NCBI GenBank assembly: GCA_019637635.1
Contig: JAHBVI010000006.1
Span: forward strand, 38,039 to 102,038
Direction: 5' to 3'
Length of the DNA: 64,000 nucleotides
Origin: Anaerolineae bacterium
GTDB lineage: Bacteria; Chloroflexota; Anaerolineae; Promineifilales; Promineifilaceae
In this document: one piece after another, positions 1-7,646 of the stretch
How the letters are laid out: the number at the start of each line of letters is the position of its first letter
Numbering within the stretch: the stretch's first letter is position 1
Notes under the pieces: generated by a model
Databases searched by the model: none
What the model saw: only the letters and a program-made list of their open reading frames with translations
What the model was told of the DNA's origin: nothing
Translations under genes and position numbers: made by a program

Positions 1-2
1 GC

Positions 3-365
3 GCCGAGGTATTTGAACGCCAACTGGCAACCACCCACGCCCTCATCTCCCCCTTTGGGCCGGTGCGCTGGTTCCGGCCTGGTTCGGGTTGGTACAATAC
101 GCGCATGTTGGAACAGATACGGCCGTACAACTACCGCTGTGTCGTTGGTTCCATCTACCCCTACGACGCCCAGTTCCAGGCCGTCGAATTTGAGGTGGGC
201 TACATTTTGGGGAACGTGCAGCCGGGAGCCATCATTGTGCTGCACGATGGCGACTGCGAACGGCAAGGCACCGTCGCCGTGCTGCGCCGCATCCTGCCCG
301 CCCTGCAAAAACGCGGCTATCACTTCGCCACGCTGACGGATTTGACGGCCGTTGCACACATATAA
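3..365 (+). CDS. polysaccharide deacetylase (NodB-type), C-terminal part
   Basis: The open frame runs in from the left edge, so only the last 120 residues are visible. They carry two NodB-fold signatures: RPGSGW at about residues 25-30 (the substrate-groove Arg motif) and LHDG at about residue 80 (the late Leu-His motif). Members remove N- or O-acetyl groups from cell-wall or exported polysaccharides using a metal ion; the metal-binding Asp-His-His would lie upstream of the window. The frame ends with TAA just before the methylase gene. The family call is good, the substrate unknown. A GTG at base 63 is internal and not the start. Confidence 0.75.
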   Translation, partial: AEVFERQLATTHALISPFGPVRWFRPGSGWYNTRMLEQIRPYNYRCVVGSIYPYDAQFQAVEFEVGYILGNVQPGAIIVLHDGDCERQGTVAVLRRILPALQKRGYHFATLTDLTAVAHI

Positions 366-430
366 CGCCCCAAGTGCGCTCATTTGTGCTATTATTGGAG
401 ACATTGACATTACTTTTGGAGTTTGAACTG

Positions 431-2446
431 GTGTTAGCCAAAAAAAGCCTTTTGCCCATCTACGATTTCAAACAGGTTTTACGTAACCTACATAATCACC
501 TCTACGGCGGTGGCCCCATTAAGACCGAATCCAGGTTGGCAGATGAAGTAGCCCAAATTATACTCTGTAAAATTGCAGACGAAATTTCCAGTGACCATAT
601 CTGCAACTTTTATGCAACACCTATAGAACTAAAAACTGAAGCGGGTAGGGACAAAATTCATGAGAGAATTCTAAAGCTAAAGCCTAGAACGAATGGGCAC
701 TCAGGCAATGGCTTTCAACTAGGTAGTTATTGGGTCGCAGAGGCTGTCAAAACGCTGCAATTTTATTCCCTCCTCAATAGTCGAAGTTATGTTTCACCTT
801 TAGCAGATGTGTACGAGATTTTTAACTCCGGTGAGTTCAAAGGGGGACGTGGGCAGTTTTTCACACCGCCCGTTGCTGTGAATCTAGCATTTGATATTCT
901 TAATCCTGATGCCAACGACTTGGTCATTGATCCTGCTTGTGGCTCAGGTAACTTTCTTAGCAAAGTCCTCCATAAGTTTTGTGCCTCTGACTCCGCCTTT
1001 TATATCAGCAATCAAGACGTCAGAGAACAGTATATTCACAACAATGTCTTTGGGTGCGATATAGAGAATGCTCTGGTTGAGGTAGCAAATGAGTATCTTC
1101 AACTTGTCGCTGGTGGCATCAAGTGTAATGTGGTTGTTGGTGATAGTCTTAATCTGGCGTCGCCGCACTATACAGAACTGACCATGGGGAAGTTTACAAA
1201 GGTATTTACAAACCCGCCTTTTGGAAACAATATTGAAGTTACTAATCCTTCCATTCTCAAGCAATTTGACTTGGGACATCAGCTTCAAGATGGTTGTCCT
1301 ACGCCACAACTGCTGAAAGGGCAACACCCCGACCGCCTTTTTGTTGAACTCTGCCTCAAGTTGCTGGCACCAGGCGGTGAAGCAGCTATTGTCTTGCCCA
1401 GACAAATTCTCAGTGGCGACGAAACGAATGCTGTAGAAATCCGTAAGTGGCTTTTGAAGCAAGCCACTATTCTGGCTGTCATTGATTTTCCACCGGAGAC
1501 TTTCCAACCGCACACAGGTACCATAACAAGCCTACTTGTGCTGAGAAAAGGCCTTTCACCTTACCCCGATCCCGTCTTTTTTGCTGCATGTGATCATGTC
1601 GGCCATGATCGCAGGGGGCTTCCCCTCTACATGATGGATTTGGAGGGGAATACCCTACGCGATGAAAAGAAACAGCCAAAACTAAAAGACGACACACCAA
1701 AAATCGCCGCAGCGTGGAAAGAGTTTTCAGAGACAAAAAGCTTGAGGCAACAGGACTCACATAGCTTTTTAGTCGAAACAGAAAGGATCAGGAATAACAA
1801 TCTACATGTCTTGAATGCTTGGGCATATAATCCAAATGCCAGTGAAGCTTTTCGGCGCGTAATGCAACTAGCCGACAGCGATCAATTTGAGGAAATAGTC
1901 TTATTAAAGGATATTTGCAAAGAAATTTTCGTGCCGGGCAGGCACAAGCGAAAATATGTCCCTTTGTCGGATGCTGCAATTCCATTTTTGTCAACGACAC
2001 AGATTTTTCATATCCATGATATTGACCACAAGTATCAACCACTTTCATTTGCGGCCGACCAGGGCTTATTAGTAGAGGAGGGGTGGATTCTTGTAACGCG
2101 CTCCGGCAGTACCGGCAGGGTACGGTACGTCAATAGTGAACTAAGCCAATATGCCATTTCAGATCATTGCATTCGTGCTGTGCCAGATGAAACCAAAGTA
2201 GATGGTGGCTATCTATACGCTTTTTTATCTTCAACTGTAGGCCAGTTACTAATCGATCAGGGACGTTATGCTTCTGTCATTGAAACCATTTCGCATACCC
2301 GGTTAGCAGAAATACCAATTCCACTTCCAAGTAGACAGCGCCAGAAAGAAATTGGGGATTTAGTACGGCAAGCTGAGGAAGCCCGGGCTAACGCGAACAA
2401 AACCAGAAAAACGGCTATTGAAATGCTCGACTTCCTATTTTCGTAG
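431..2446 (+). CDS. N6-adenine DNA methylase fused to a type I-like specificity domain
   Basis: A 671-residue protein. The first part is an HsdM-like helical domain, then the SAM-binding motif DPACGSGNF near residue 168 and the catalytic NPPF near residue 260. The last ~160 residues look like one target-recognition half of an HsdS subunit (GWILVTRSGSTGRV, then a coiled Arg/Ala-rich tail), so recognition and methylation appear to be in one chain, as in type IIG/BcgI-like enzymes. The frame opens at GTG 374, but GTG 431 has GGAG nine bases upstream and starts more naturally, so I chose it. AT-rich sequence and low density of the local ACGGCCGT motif suggest acquired DNA. The 3' end overlaps the convergent HNH-like gene by 12 bases. 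No nuclease domain is recognisable in this chain. Confidence 0.85.
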   Translation: MLAKKSLLPIYDFKQVLRNLHNHLYGGGPIKTESRLADEVAQIILCKIADEISSDHICNFYATPIELKTEAGRDKIHERILKLKPRTNGHSGNGFQLGSYWVAEAVKTLQFYSLLNSRSYVSPLADVYEIFNSGEFKGGRGQFFTPPVAVNLAFDILNPDANDLVIDPACGSGNFLSKVLHKFCASDSAFYISNQDVREQYIHNNVFGCDIENALVEVANEYLQLVAGGIKCNVVVGDSLNLASPHYTELTMGKFTKVFTNPPFGNNIEVTNPSILKQFDLGHQLQDGCPTPQLLKGQHPDRLFVELCLKLLAPGGEAAIVLPRQILSGDETNAVEIRKWLLKQATILAVIDFPPETFQPHTGTITSLLVLRKGLSPYPDPVFFAACDHVGHDRRGLPLYMMDLEGNTLRDEKKQPKLKDDTPKIAAAWKEFSETKSLRQQDSHSFLVETERIRNNNLHVLNAWAYNPNASEAFRRVMQLADSDQFEEIVLLKDICKEIFVPGRHKRKYVPLSDAAIPFLSTTQIFHIHDIDHKYQPLSFAADQGLLVEEGWILVTRSGSTGRVRYVNSELSQYAISDHCIRAVPDETKVDGGYLYAFLSSTVGQLLIDQGRYASVIETISHTRLAEIPIPLPSRQRQKEIGDLVRQAEEARANANKTRKTAIEMLDFLFS

Positions 2447-2761
2447 ATGAGTTTTGTAATAGCCTTGTCGTTCCAGAATTCCGGCCATTATTTCTAGAAG
2501 TTCATCAACTGTCAGATCCGCTTGGAGACGATTACTATCTCGCAGCATCAAAGTGGCATTGTCCGGTGTGTGCCGCCCACCCTTGCCCAACGGAACATAA
2601 TGTCCTGACTCAATATAGCGCGGGTTGTTGACAAATTTCTGGAATTCAACAGGTACCTTCTGTATCGGATCAAGAAACAAGCCTGGTTTTAGGGCGTGAC
2701 CAAGGATGGTAGCAAATTCTCTCTCAAGACGCTGATTGGGAATAGGTGGTGCCCCTTGCAT
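2435..2761 (-). CDS. small HNH-like protein, probably a frameshifted restriction component
   Basis: A 108-residue product whose middle reads GHYVPLGKGGRHTPDN, resembling the His-x-Val-Pro-Leu-x-x-Gly-Gly...Asn core of HNH nucleases, though the first His of a classical DHIVP is shifted. The ATG at 2761 has no ribosome site and the frame stays open upstream to about 2900 without a good start. A second frame (2806-2940) reads like protein and stops exactly where this frame becomes plausible, which suggests one gene broken by a one-base shift. It lies downstream of a small regulator and 57-residue gene, convergent with the methylase. A role as the cutting partner of the methylase is inference. 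Confidence 0.45.
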   Translation of the reverse strand: MQGAPPIPNQRLEREFATILGHALKPGLFLDPIQKVPVEFQKFVNNPRYIESGHYVPLGKGGRHTPDNATLMLRDSNRLQADLTVDELLEIMAGILERQGYYKTHLRK

Positions 2762-2805
2762 GGAGAGAGTTTGCAGAAAGTACCGTACTTCTGTTAGGGT
2801 GGCCG

Positions 2806-2940
2806 TTACTTCATCTGCATAGAATTTGTGAGATCCATTAAATAACCATCTGTTGCGCCGATTACCGTCTGCACCGTCTTGTGGCCTTCGATTTCCGGTT
2901 TCGGAACCAGGTTGCCAGGGGGGAGAACGCCGCCCCGCAT
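2806..2940 (-). pseudogene. N-terminal piece of the HNH-like gene in a shifted frame
   Basis: A 44-codon frame from ATG 2940 to TAA 2806 whose product (GNLVPKPEIEGH, then GATDGYLMDLT) looks like real protein rather than noise. It is offset by one base from the 2435-2761 frame, and the two join sensibly around 2806-2815. No ribosome site precedes the ATG. Read together they would give a protein of about 150-165 residues. I do not recognise the family of this part. Confidence 0.35.
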
Positions 2941-2968
2941 CCCGGAACTTTGTTGTTAATCTGGTGAC

Positions 2969-3142
2969 TTATCGGGCATCAACACCATTGGTTATTAACA
3001 ATCTTCGGAATAACTCCGACCAAAGTTTTATGAGAGTGCGGGCCTCTTCAACAGTGGTTCGAGCAATGCGCTCTGATACGCTTTCATCTGGTTCATCACA
3101 CATCTTTTCTAATTGGGAGACAATGTTGTCAATATCGGGCAT
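2969..3142 (-). CDS. small acidic hypothetical protein (57 aa)
   Basis: ATG 3142 is preceded by AGGAG at a good distance, which supports translation. The product (MPDIDNIVSQLEKM...) is helical, acidic and rather hydrophilic; no family recognised. It starts 9 bases after the stop of the XRE regulator, so the two are almost certainly co-transcribed. Position between a controller-type regulator and an HNH-like fragment suggests an accessory part of the R-M unit or a remnant of it. Confidence 0.6.
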   Translation of the reverse strand: MPDIDNIVSQLEKMCDEPDESVSERIARTTVEEARTLIKLWSELFRRLLITNGVDAR

Positions 3143-3151
3143 TTGTGGCTC

Positions 3152-3373
3152 CTAAATCCCCTCAAACAAATCGGATATTGAAACCCCCAGTGCTTTAGCC
3201 AGCGTTTCAATATTCCGAAGAGATACATTGCGCAATCCTCGCTCAATGCCGCTAATATAGGTGCGATCAAGGCCACATAATTCAGCCAGACCTTCTTGTG
3301 ATAAGCCGCGATCTTTTCGAAGCGTTCTTATACGCGCTCCAAATCGCTCGGTTATTGGTAACTGTCCTGTCAT
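3152..3373 (-). CDS. XRE-family regulator, probable R-M controller protein
   Basis: A 73-residue single-domain helix-turn-helix protein. Residues ~8-65 form the five-helix Cro/C1 fold, with the recognition region around LSQEGLAELCGLDRTYISGIERG. Size and context match the C (controller) proteins that time expression of restriction genes. It leads a minus-strand set with the 57-residue gene and the HNH-like frame. An 11-base direct repeat upstream (3395-3420) may be its operator. The specific controller role is inferred from neighbours. Confidence 0.8.
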   Translation of the reverse strand: MTGQLPITERFGARIRTLRKDRGLSQEGLAELCGLDRTYISGIERGLRNVSLRNIETLAKALGVSISDLFEGI

Positions 3374-3394
3374 GGCAGTATCATATTGTCGGTT

Positions 3395-3420
3395 GATTAT
3401 AAGTCTACGGATTATGAGTC
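3395..3420. promoter_or_regulatory. candidate operator: direct repeat upstream of the XRE regulator
   Basis: GATTATAAGTC (3395-3405) is repeated as GATTATGAGTC (3410-3420), period 15, in the AT-rich divergent gap between the XRE gene (start 3373) and XisI (start 3474). R-M controller proteins bind paired sites with AGTC ends, which these resemble. Binding is inferred only. Confidence 0.4.
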
Positions 3421-3473
3421 ACGATCTGAGATACTAAATATGTGTTTAACTGTAACAACGAGGAGATTGTGCA

Positions 3474-3812
3474 ATGGATCATATAAATCACTATTCATCC
3501 GTTATTAAAAAGGGGCTGACTGCCCACGCCGCTCTTTTGGAAAAATTGCCGCATACCTATGATGTTATGCTGGCGTTTGATGATGAACGCCATCAATATC
3601 TGCTGCGGAAAATTGGCTGGACCGATAAAGAGCGCATTGATCAGATGGTACTCCACGTTTCCATTCGCAACGGCAAAATCTGGGTTGAAGATGATTGGAC
3701 AGAAGAGGGGATAGCCACTTATTTTTTGGAACAAGGCATCCCCTCTCACGATATTGTGTTAGGATTTGTGCCGCCGGTAGAACGGCCGTACACCGAATTC
3801 GCCGCCGCCTGA
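3474..3812 (+). CDS. XisI family protein
   Basis: A 112-residue protein with the family's pattern: an internal ERHQYLLRKIGW, the segment NGKIWVEDDWTEEGIA and the C-terminal DIVLGFVPPVERPYTEFA. XisI was described in heterocystous cyanobacteria as a controlling factor for excision of the fdxN element with XisH; copies in other bacteria are common and their job is unclear. There is no xisH or recombinase next to it. The ATG follows a GAGGAG ribosome site. Divergent from the XRE regulator. Confidence 0.85.
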   Translation: MDHINHYSSVIKKGLTAHAALLEKLPHTYDVMLAFDDERHQYLLRKIGWTDKERIDQMVLHVSIRNGKIWVEDDWTEEGIATYFLEQGIPSHDIVLGFVPPVERPYTEFAAA

Positions 3813-3851
3813 GCCAGCGAAAATGGTGGCAGTCATAGCCCCACCAGAAAG

Positions 3852-4187
3852 CTACTGTTCCGGCAAATCGGCCAGCAGGCGGCTCATTTGTTGGCGGTAG
3901 GTCTGGAAGGCAGTACGGCCGTCCGCCGTCAGACGCAGCAGGGTATACGGCCGTTTGCCCACAAAGCTCTTTTCCACGGCCACATACCCTGCCTGTTCTA
4001 ACTTGCTTATATGTGACGACAAATTCCCCCAGGTCATGCCCGTCTGGTTCATCAAAAAGGTGAAGTCGGCGCTTTCCACCACGTACAGGTTCGCCATGAT
4101 CAGCAGTCGCGCCGGCTCATGGACCACCTTGTCAATGTCAGCGGGATTGGGTGGCGAGAATGTGTCTGGGGAGACTACGGCCGTCAC
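3852..4187 (-). CDS. winged-helix transcriptional regulator (HTH_34 / MarR-like)
   Basis: A 111-residue DNA-binding protein. Residues ~25-95 form a winged helix, with recognition helix around TWGNLSSHISKLEQAGYV and wing around KRPYTLLRLTADGR. This subgroup typically regulates neighbouring membrane-protein genes. Its start overlaps the stop of the upstream membrane gene by four bases (ATGA), so the two are translationally coupled. It is last in a three-gene minus-strand operon. A palindrome at 5085-5101 ahead of the operon is a possible autoregulatory site. Confidence 0.8.
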   Translation of the reverse strand: MTAVVSPDTFSPPNPADIDKVVHEPARLLIMANLYVVESADFTFLMNQTGMTWGNLSSHISKLEQAGYVAVEKSFVGKRPYTLLRLTADGRTAFQTYRQQMSRLLADLPEQ

Positions 4188-4822
4188 GATACCCTCTCTT
4201 TGGGTAATGGATGGCTGCGCCAGAAGCGCACAAACAGTACCAAGCCAATGCCCACCATGATGCCCGCCAAAATCAAACCAATGAGGGGAATGTGCATGCC
4301 CCTATCCAACTGCCAGAAAGTAGACGCCACAGTGATGGCATAAAACCAGCCATACAGATAAGCGCGGGGGAAATCCAGGTAATATGCGCCCAGGCTAAAC
4401 ACTACAATGATGTTGACGCCAAATAACAACACCAGAAATGCCCACGACGGCGCGTTTTCCCACACCGGAAACAGCATCAAACCGGTCATCAAAACGAGCA
4501 AAAATGTGACCAGCACCGAAAGTGCCAGCACCAGGCTGAGCTTCTTCCGCTTCTTTTGCCGGGCGGGGCTGAATGTGACCATGCCCAATCGGGGCGCAAC
4601 CACGTGTTTTTTGCCGTACCAAAAACCCGCCAACGGCAGCAGCAGCAGGCTCATGGCGATGATCGTATTCGCCACATCTGGCAGATCAGATGCAGAAACC
4701 ATGACAAACCAGACCATCAGGGGCAGCAGCATGAGGCCCAGGTACATATCCCATAAACCATCCTCAAACGTTGACTTGAAAGCCCTCTTTTCCAACTCAT
4801 CTAAATCAATATCGGTTTTCAT
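4184..4822 (-). CDS. integral membrane protein, unknown function
   Basis: A 212-residue protein from ATG 4822, which follows a GGAGGG site; the frame stays open upstream but that part is not convincing. After an acidic N-terminus (MKTDIDLDELEKRAF) it has about five to six hydrophobic helices in pairs (around 30-70, 95-150 and 160-200) and a positively charged loop (RQKKRKKLS). It sits between a small glycine-rich membrane protein and a winged-helix regulator. Such HTH/membrane sets are common and may act in envelope stress, but nothing in the sequence proves this. Confidence 0.75.
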   Translation of the reverse strand: MKTDIDLDELEKRAFKSTFEDGLWDMYLGLMLLPLMVWFVMVSASDLPDVANTIIAMSLLLLPLAGFWYGKKHVVAPRLGMVTFSPARQKKRKKLSLVLALSVLVTFLLVLMTGLMLFPVWENAPSWAFLVLLFGVNIIVVFSLGAYYLDFPRAYLYGWFYAITVASTFWQLDRGMHIPLIGLILAGIMVGIGLVLFVRFWRSHPLPKERVS

Positions 4823-4833
4823 GATACCCTCCG

Positions 4834-5013
4834 TTACTTTGCCAGCACAGTGCCTATGGCCGCGCCAAATGCGAGACCCCCACCTACCCCGACGGCCAAC
4901 CACACCGCGAGATCGCCGTTCACTATGCCAATACCAATCCCAACAATTGCTCCAACGACAAACCCGATAGCAATGCCCATCGCCAATTTGTTCGTCTGTT
5001 TCTCGTTCATCAT
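4834..5013 (-). CDS. small glycine-zipper-like membrane protein
   Basis: A 59-residue protein starting MMNEKQTNK after an AAAGGAG site; the longer frame from 5037 adds eight residues without its own site. Two hydrophobic helices are rich in Gly and Ala with Ile/Gly alternation (VGAIVGIGIGIV and VGVGGGLAFGAAIG), a pattern used for close helix packing. First gene of the operon with the membrane protein and winged-helix regulator. Confidence 0.65.
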   Translation of the reverse strand: MMNEKQTNKLAMGIAIGFVVGAIVGIGIGIVNGDLAVWLAVGVGGGLAFGAAIGTVLAK

Positions 5014-5084
5014 TTTGCTCCTTTCTATGCTGACCATAAAATCTGTTGATACCCCTGTATATAATCAACTTTGTTCTAGCAATT

Positions 5085-5101
5085 ACTTTGCAATACAAAG
5101 T
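5085..5101. promoter_or_regulatory. inverted repeat, candidate operator of the HTH/membrane operon
   Basis: ACTTTG-CAATA-CAAAGT is a perfect six-base dyad with five-base centre, about 72 bases upstream of the first start codon (5013) in AT-rich sequence. A symmetric site of this size fits a dimeric winged-helix regulator such as the operon's last gene. No binding evidence beyond symmetry and position. Confidence 0.4.
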
Positions 5102-5193
5102 TATTTGCAATTATGATAAGGGAGTTGCCTGCTGTGCGTCAAGGCCATTTGATGCAGTTGTGACAAAGATCAGGGGAGAAATATGACAAAACA

Positions 5194-5235
5194 AAACGGC
5201 CGTAACCAGACCATCTTGTCTGGTCACGGCCGTTT
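5194..5235 (-). terminator. Rho-independent terminator built from two ACGGCCGT octamers
   Basis: Two arms of 18 bases (5194-5211 and 5218-5235) pair with a single mismatch around a six-base loop; each arm contains AAACGGCCGT or its complement. On the minus strand the stem is followed by a T-rich run (TTTTGTTTTGTC). It lies just after the SUMF1-domain gene, where a terminator is expected. Confidence 0.75.
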
Positions 5236-5245
5236 CGCTAAAACG

Positions 5246-5980
5246 CTATATGCTCACGCAGCGAAACCCAACCGTCACATGATCCCGGTAATGGGGCGCC
5301 TGCCGGGTGTTGGGGTCCCTGGGGCTGCGGTTGGTGACGCGCAGGGTGAGCGGGCTGTCGCTGCTCCAGCAGCCACCGCGCAGCAGTCGCGGTTCACGGC
5401 CGTCCGCCGCCTCCAACCCGCTTTCCCACCCCGTCAGGCACCATTCCCACACATTCCCGCACAAATCGGCCACGCCAAAGGGGCTATGCCCCGCCGGGTA
5501 GTGCCCAACCGGCGTCGTCTCGTCAACCAGGCGATTCCAGTTGCAATGGTGCGCCTCCGGTTCGGTGTGGCCCCAGGGATAGACACGGCCGTCGTCCCCC
5601 TGCGCCGCCCGCTGCCATTGCTGTTCTGTCGGCAGCGTGATGGCCTGCCCTGTCTGCGCGCTCAGCCAACGGCCGTAAGCCATCGCCTCATACCAGGAAA
5701 TGCCCACCACCGGGTGGTCGGGCTGGTTCCAGTTACGATCCGCCCCATAACGAGGCGCATCCCACCCTCTGTTTTGCCGGGCTGCCCAGCCGTCGGCAGG
5801 CCAAAACTCTGGCCGATTGTAACCACCCGCCGCCACAAATTCGCCAAACTGCGCGTTTGTCACCGGATAACGGCTGATGGCAAACGCCGGCAGGTCAAAG
5901 GCGGTCGCCTGGGGCAGGTACCCACCCGCGGCCAACGTCACCGTACCCCCTGGAATCTGTACCCATTGAATTCCTGTCAT
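5246..5980 (-). CDS. SUMF1/formylglycine-generating-enzyme-like domain protein
   Basis: A 244-residue single-domain protein of the FGE-sulfatase fold (ISRYPVTNAQFGEF, WYEAMAYGRWLS, LPTEQQWQRAAQG, GNVWEWC, LRGGCW, VGFRC). True formylglycine-generating enzymes use two Cys a few residues apart in the RGGS...C...C region; here there is only GGCW and no partner at the right spacing, so sulfatase activation is unlikely. The fold is also used as a binding or EgtB-like domain. ATG overlaps the stop of the upstream hydrolase by one base (TAATG). A strong terminator follows. Confidence 0.85.
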   Translation of the reverse strand: MTGIQWVQIPGGTVTLAAGGYLPQATAFDLPAFAISRYPVTNAQFGEFVAAGGYNRPEFWPADGWAARQNRGWDAPRYGADRNWNQPDHPVVGISWYEAMAYGRWLSAQTGQAITLPTEQQWQRAAQGDDGRVYPWGHTEPEAHHCNWNRLVDETTPVGHYPAGHSPFGVADLCGNVWEWCLTGWESGLEAADGREPRLLRGGCWSSDSPLTLRVTNRSPRDPNTRQAPHYRDHVTVGFRCVSI

Positions 5981-6855
5981 TATGTCAAATTCTCCGCTGT
6001 CATTGTTGTTTCTTGTATTACCAAAAAGGGCGCGATCACGTCTACGCTGCCCAACACCACATGCCCGGCGTCTGGCAGAATAGTGACGGAAAGATGGGGC
6101 AGCAACGGCCGTAACCGCTCCGCTGCCTTCGCCATATCCCGCAGCGCGTCCAGCGACCCACCCACCAGCAGCGTGGGCATGGTCAGTCGCCGCAACGCAT
6201 CGTCGGTGAAGAGCGGCAAAACGCCCATACGCGCCTTAAAATGGCGGGTGACGGTGATCATGATTTCTTCCACGCCATCGGGAACAGGCTGACGGCCGTA
6301 CAGCAGCCGCACCATGCGCCGCGCCCCCCACCGACCCATCACCGACAGGGGAATCACCCGCAGCAGGAAGGACAGTTTGTCCGGCACAATCCCACCAGGG
6401 CAGATCAGCCCCAGCCGGTTTACCCGCTCCGGGTAAGTGGTGGCAAACTTCACGGCCGTCCAGCCTCCCTGCGACATGCCCACCACCGCCGCCGCTGGCA
6501 ATTCCAGATAGTCAAACACATCCCCCATCCATTCGGCATAAGCCGGGCTGTCCCAGGGCGGGCGGTTGGGCGAACTCTTGCCCGCTTCACCCAACAGGTC
6601 AACGGCGATCACATGATGGTCACGGCCGTACACGGCCACATCGCCGGCCCAGATCGCCGAGTTGGTGCCCGCCCCATGCAGCAGCACCAGCGGCGGCGCG
6701 GCTCCGTCCCCACACGACAGGGCAAAGGTACGGCCGTGCCGCGTGGGAATGCCCAACGCCGTGTAGGGCATAGGCCAGTGGGATAAGGCATCGTTGTAAA
6801 GGGCGAGGACGGCCGTTTCTCCCGCCGCCGATTTGTAAATTGATTGCTCTTTCAT
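5980..6855 (-). CDS. alpha/beta hydrolase
   Basis: A 291-residue hydrolase, taken from ATG 6855 (AGAGGTG site) rather than the longer open frame, whose extra codons come from an intergenic palindrome. Oxyanion region LLHGAG (~residue 55), nucleophile elbow GMSQGG (Ser ~127), acid near GGSLDAL and catalytic His in DAGHVV are all present, so it is probably active. The substrate cannot be told. Translationally coupled to the SUMF1-like gene and possibly controlled by the PadR regulator just upstream. Confidence 0.85.
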   Translation of the reverse strand: MKEQSIYKSAAGETAVLALYNDALSHWPMPYTALGIPTRHGRTFALSCGDGAAPPLVLLHGAGTNSAIWAGDVAVYGRDHHVIAVDLLGEAGKSSPNRPPWDSPAYAEWMGDVFDYLELPAAAVVGMSQGGWTAVKFATTYPERVNRLGLICPGGIVPDKLSFLLRVIPLSVMGRWGARRMVRLLYGRQPVPDGVEEIMITVTRHFKARMGVLPLFTDDALRRLTMPTLLVGGSLDALRDMAKAAERLRPLLPHLSVTILPDAGHVVLGSVDVIAPFLVIQETTMTAENLT

Positions 6856-6875
6856 TTCTGCACCTCTTACCTTGT

Positions 6876-6908
6876 AGATTGGTTCAATCTTGGTGATTGA
6901 ACCAATCT
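6876..6908. repeat. palindromic repeat, family B copy 1
   Basis: AGATTGGTTCAATC and its exact complement (14 bases each) around a five-base loop, lying between the PadR gene and the hydrolase on the minus strand. Another copy with the same arms and similar flanks is at 9000-9032. Confidence 0.7.
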
Positions 6909-6911
6909 GCC

Positions 6912-7448
6912 TCACGCTGCCAACTCTGTGCGCAGATGGCGCACCCAACCCAGTTCGTGCTGGTAAAAAGCCAGCCAGTAATTACCGATCTGACGCCACA
7001 AGAGTTCCTCGCGGGGTGTTCGCCGGGGGGTCTGCTGCGCCTCCCGTTCGGCCTGTACCTGGGCCATGCGCAGCTTTACATAAACCTCGTTTTCGTATTG
7101 GGAGAGCAGATGGTCTAGCTCAACGGCCGTTAACCCATCCGCCCAGGCCAACTGTGCCAAAAAGGGATGCCGCAGTTGCGGCAGTTCCGGCGGCGTCAGC
7201 AGCCAGTCCTGCAGCGCCGCCCGCCCTTCTGACGTGATCGAATACACCTTGCGCGACGGCCCACTTTCCTGATCCTGCACATCCTTGTGTACCAGCCCCT
7301 CGTTGTAAAGCTGCACCAACGCCGTGTAAATCTGATTGTTATTGCCCGACCAATGAAACGTCTCCGAAGCCGCAAACCGCTTCTTCAGGTCATACCCCGT
7401 CAACGATTCCGCCTCCAGAAATCCCAAGATCACAAATTTGATAGCCAT
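6912..7448 (-). CDS. PadR family transcriptional regulator
   Basis: A 178-residue protein: N-terminal winged helix (MAIKFVILGFLEAESLTGYDLKKRF..., YTALVQLYNEGLV, YSITSEGRAALQDWL) and a C-terminal helical dimerisation domain (vir_C-like, about residues 90-175). ATG 7448 has AGAGGA eight bases upstream. PadR proteins usually repress adjacent genes in response to small toxic molecules. The hydrolase and SUMF1-like genes downstream on the same strand are natural targets, by position only. Confidence 0.88.
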   Translation of the reverse strand: MAIKFVILGFLEAESLTGYDLKKRFAASETFHWSGNNNQIYTALVQLYNEGLVHKDVQDQESGPSRKVYSITSEGRAALQDWLLTPPELPQLRHPFLAQLAWADGLTAVELDHLLSQYENEVYVKLRMAQVQAEREAQQTPRRTPREELLWRQIGNYWLAFYQHELGWVRHLRTELAA

Positions 7449-7646
7449 CGCATGTATCCTCTGCTGAAAGAGTGGCTGGTTGCTGGTGGCTGATAAAAGC
7501 AAACAACCGCTATATGTTAATAATAACATATGTTACACAAAAGAATTCAATTGTCAACACTCCAGCTCTCATCCTCGTCGTGCGTTACAACCGGCTATTG
7601 GCTAAAATAGACAGCCATCACAAATTCACCAATTGGAGAAGAACAC

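Noticed and set aside
2853..3155. 100-codon plus-strand frame
   Set aside because: Antisense to the 57-residue gene and the shifted HNH-like piece, which have better coding signals.
4407..4970. 187-codon plus-strand frame
   Set aside because: Antisense shadow of the membrane protein gene at 4184-4822, which has a good site and membrane helices.
5183..6292. 369-codon plus-strand frame
   Set aside because: Antisense of the SUMF1-like and hydrolase genes, whose motifs are clear; rich in Arg/Pro as expected for a shadow frame.
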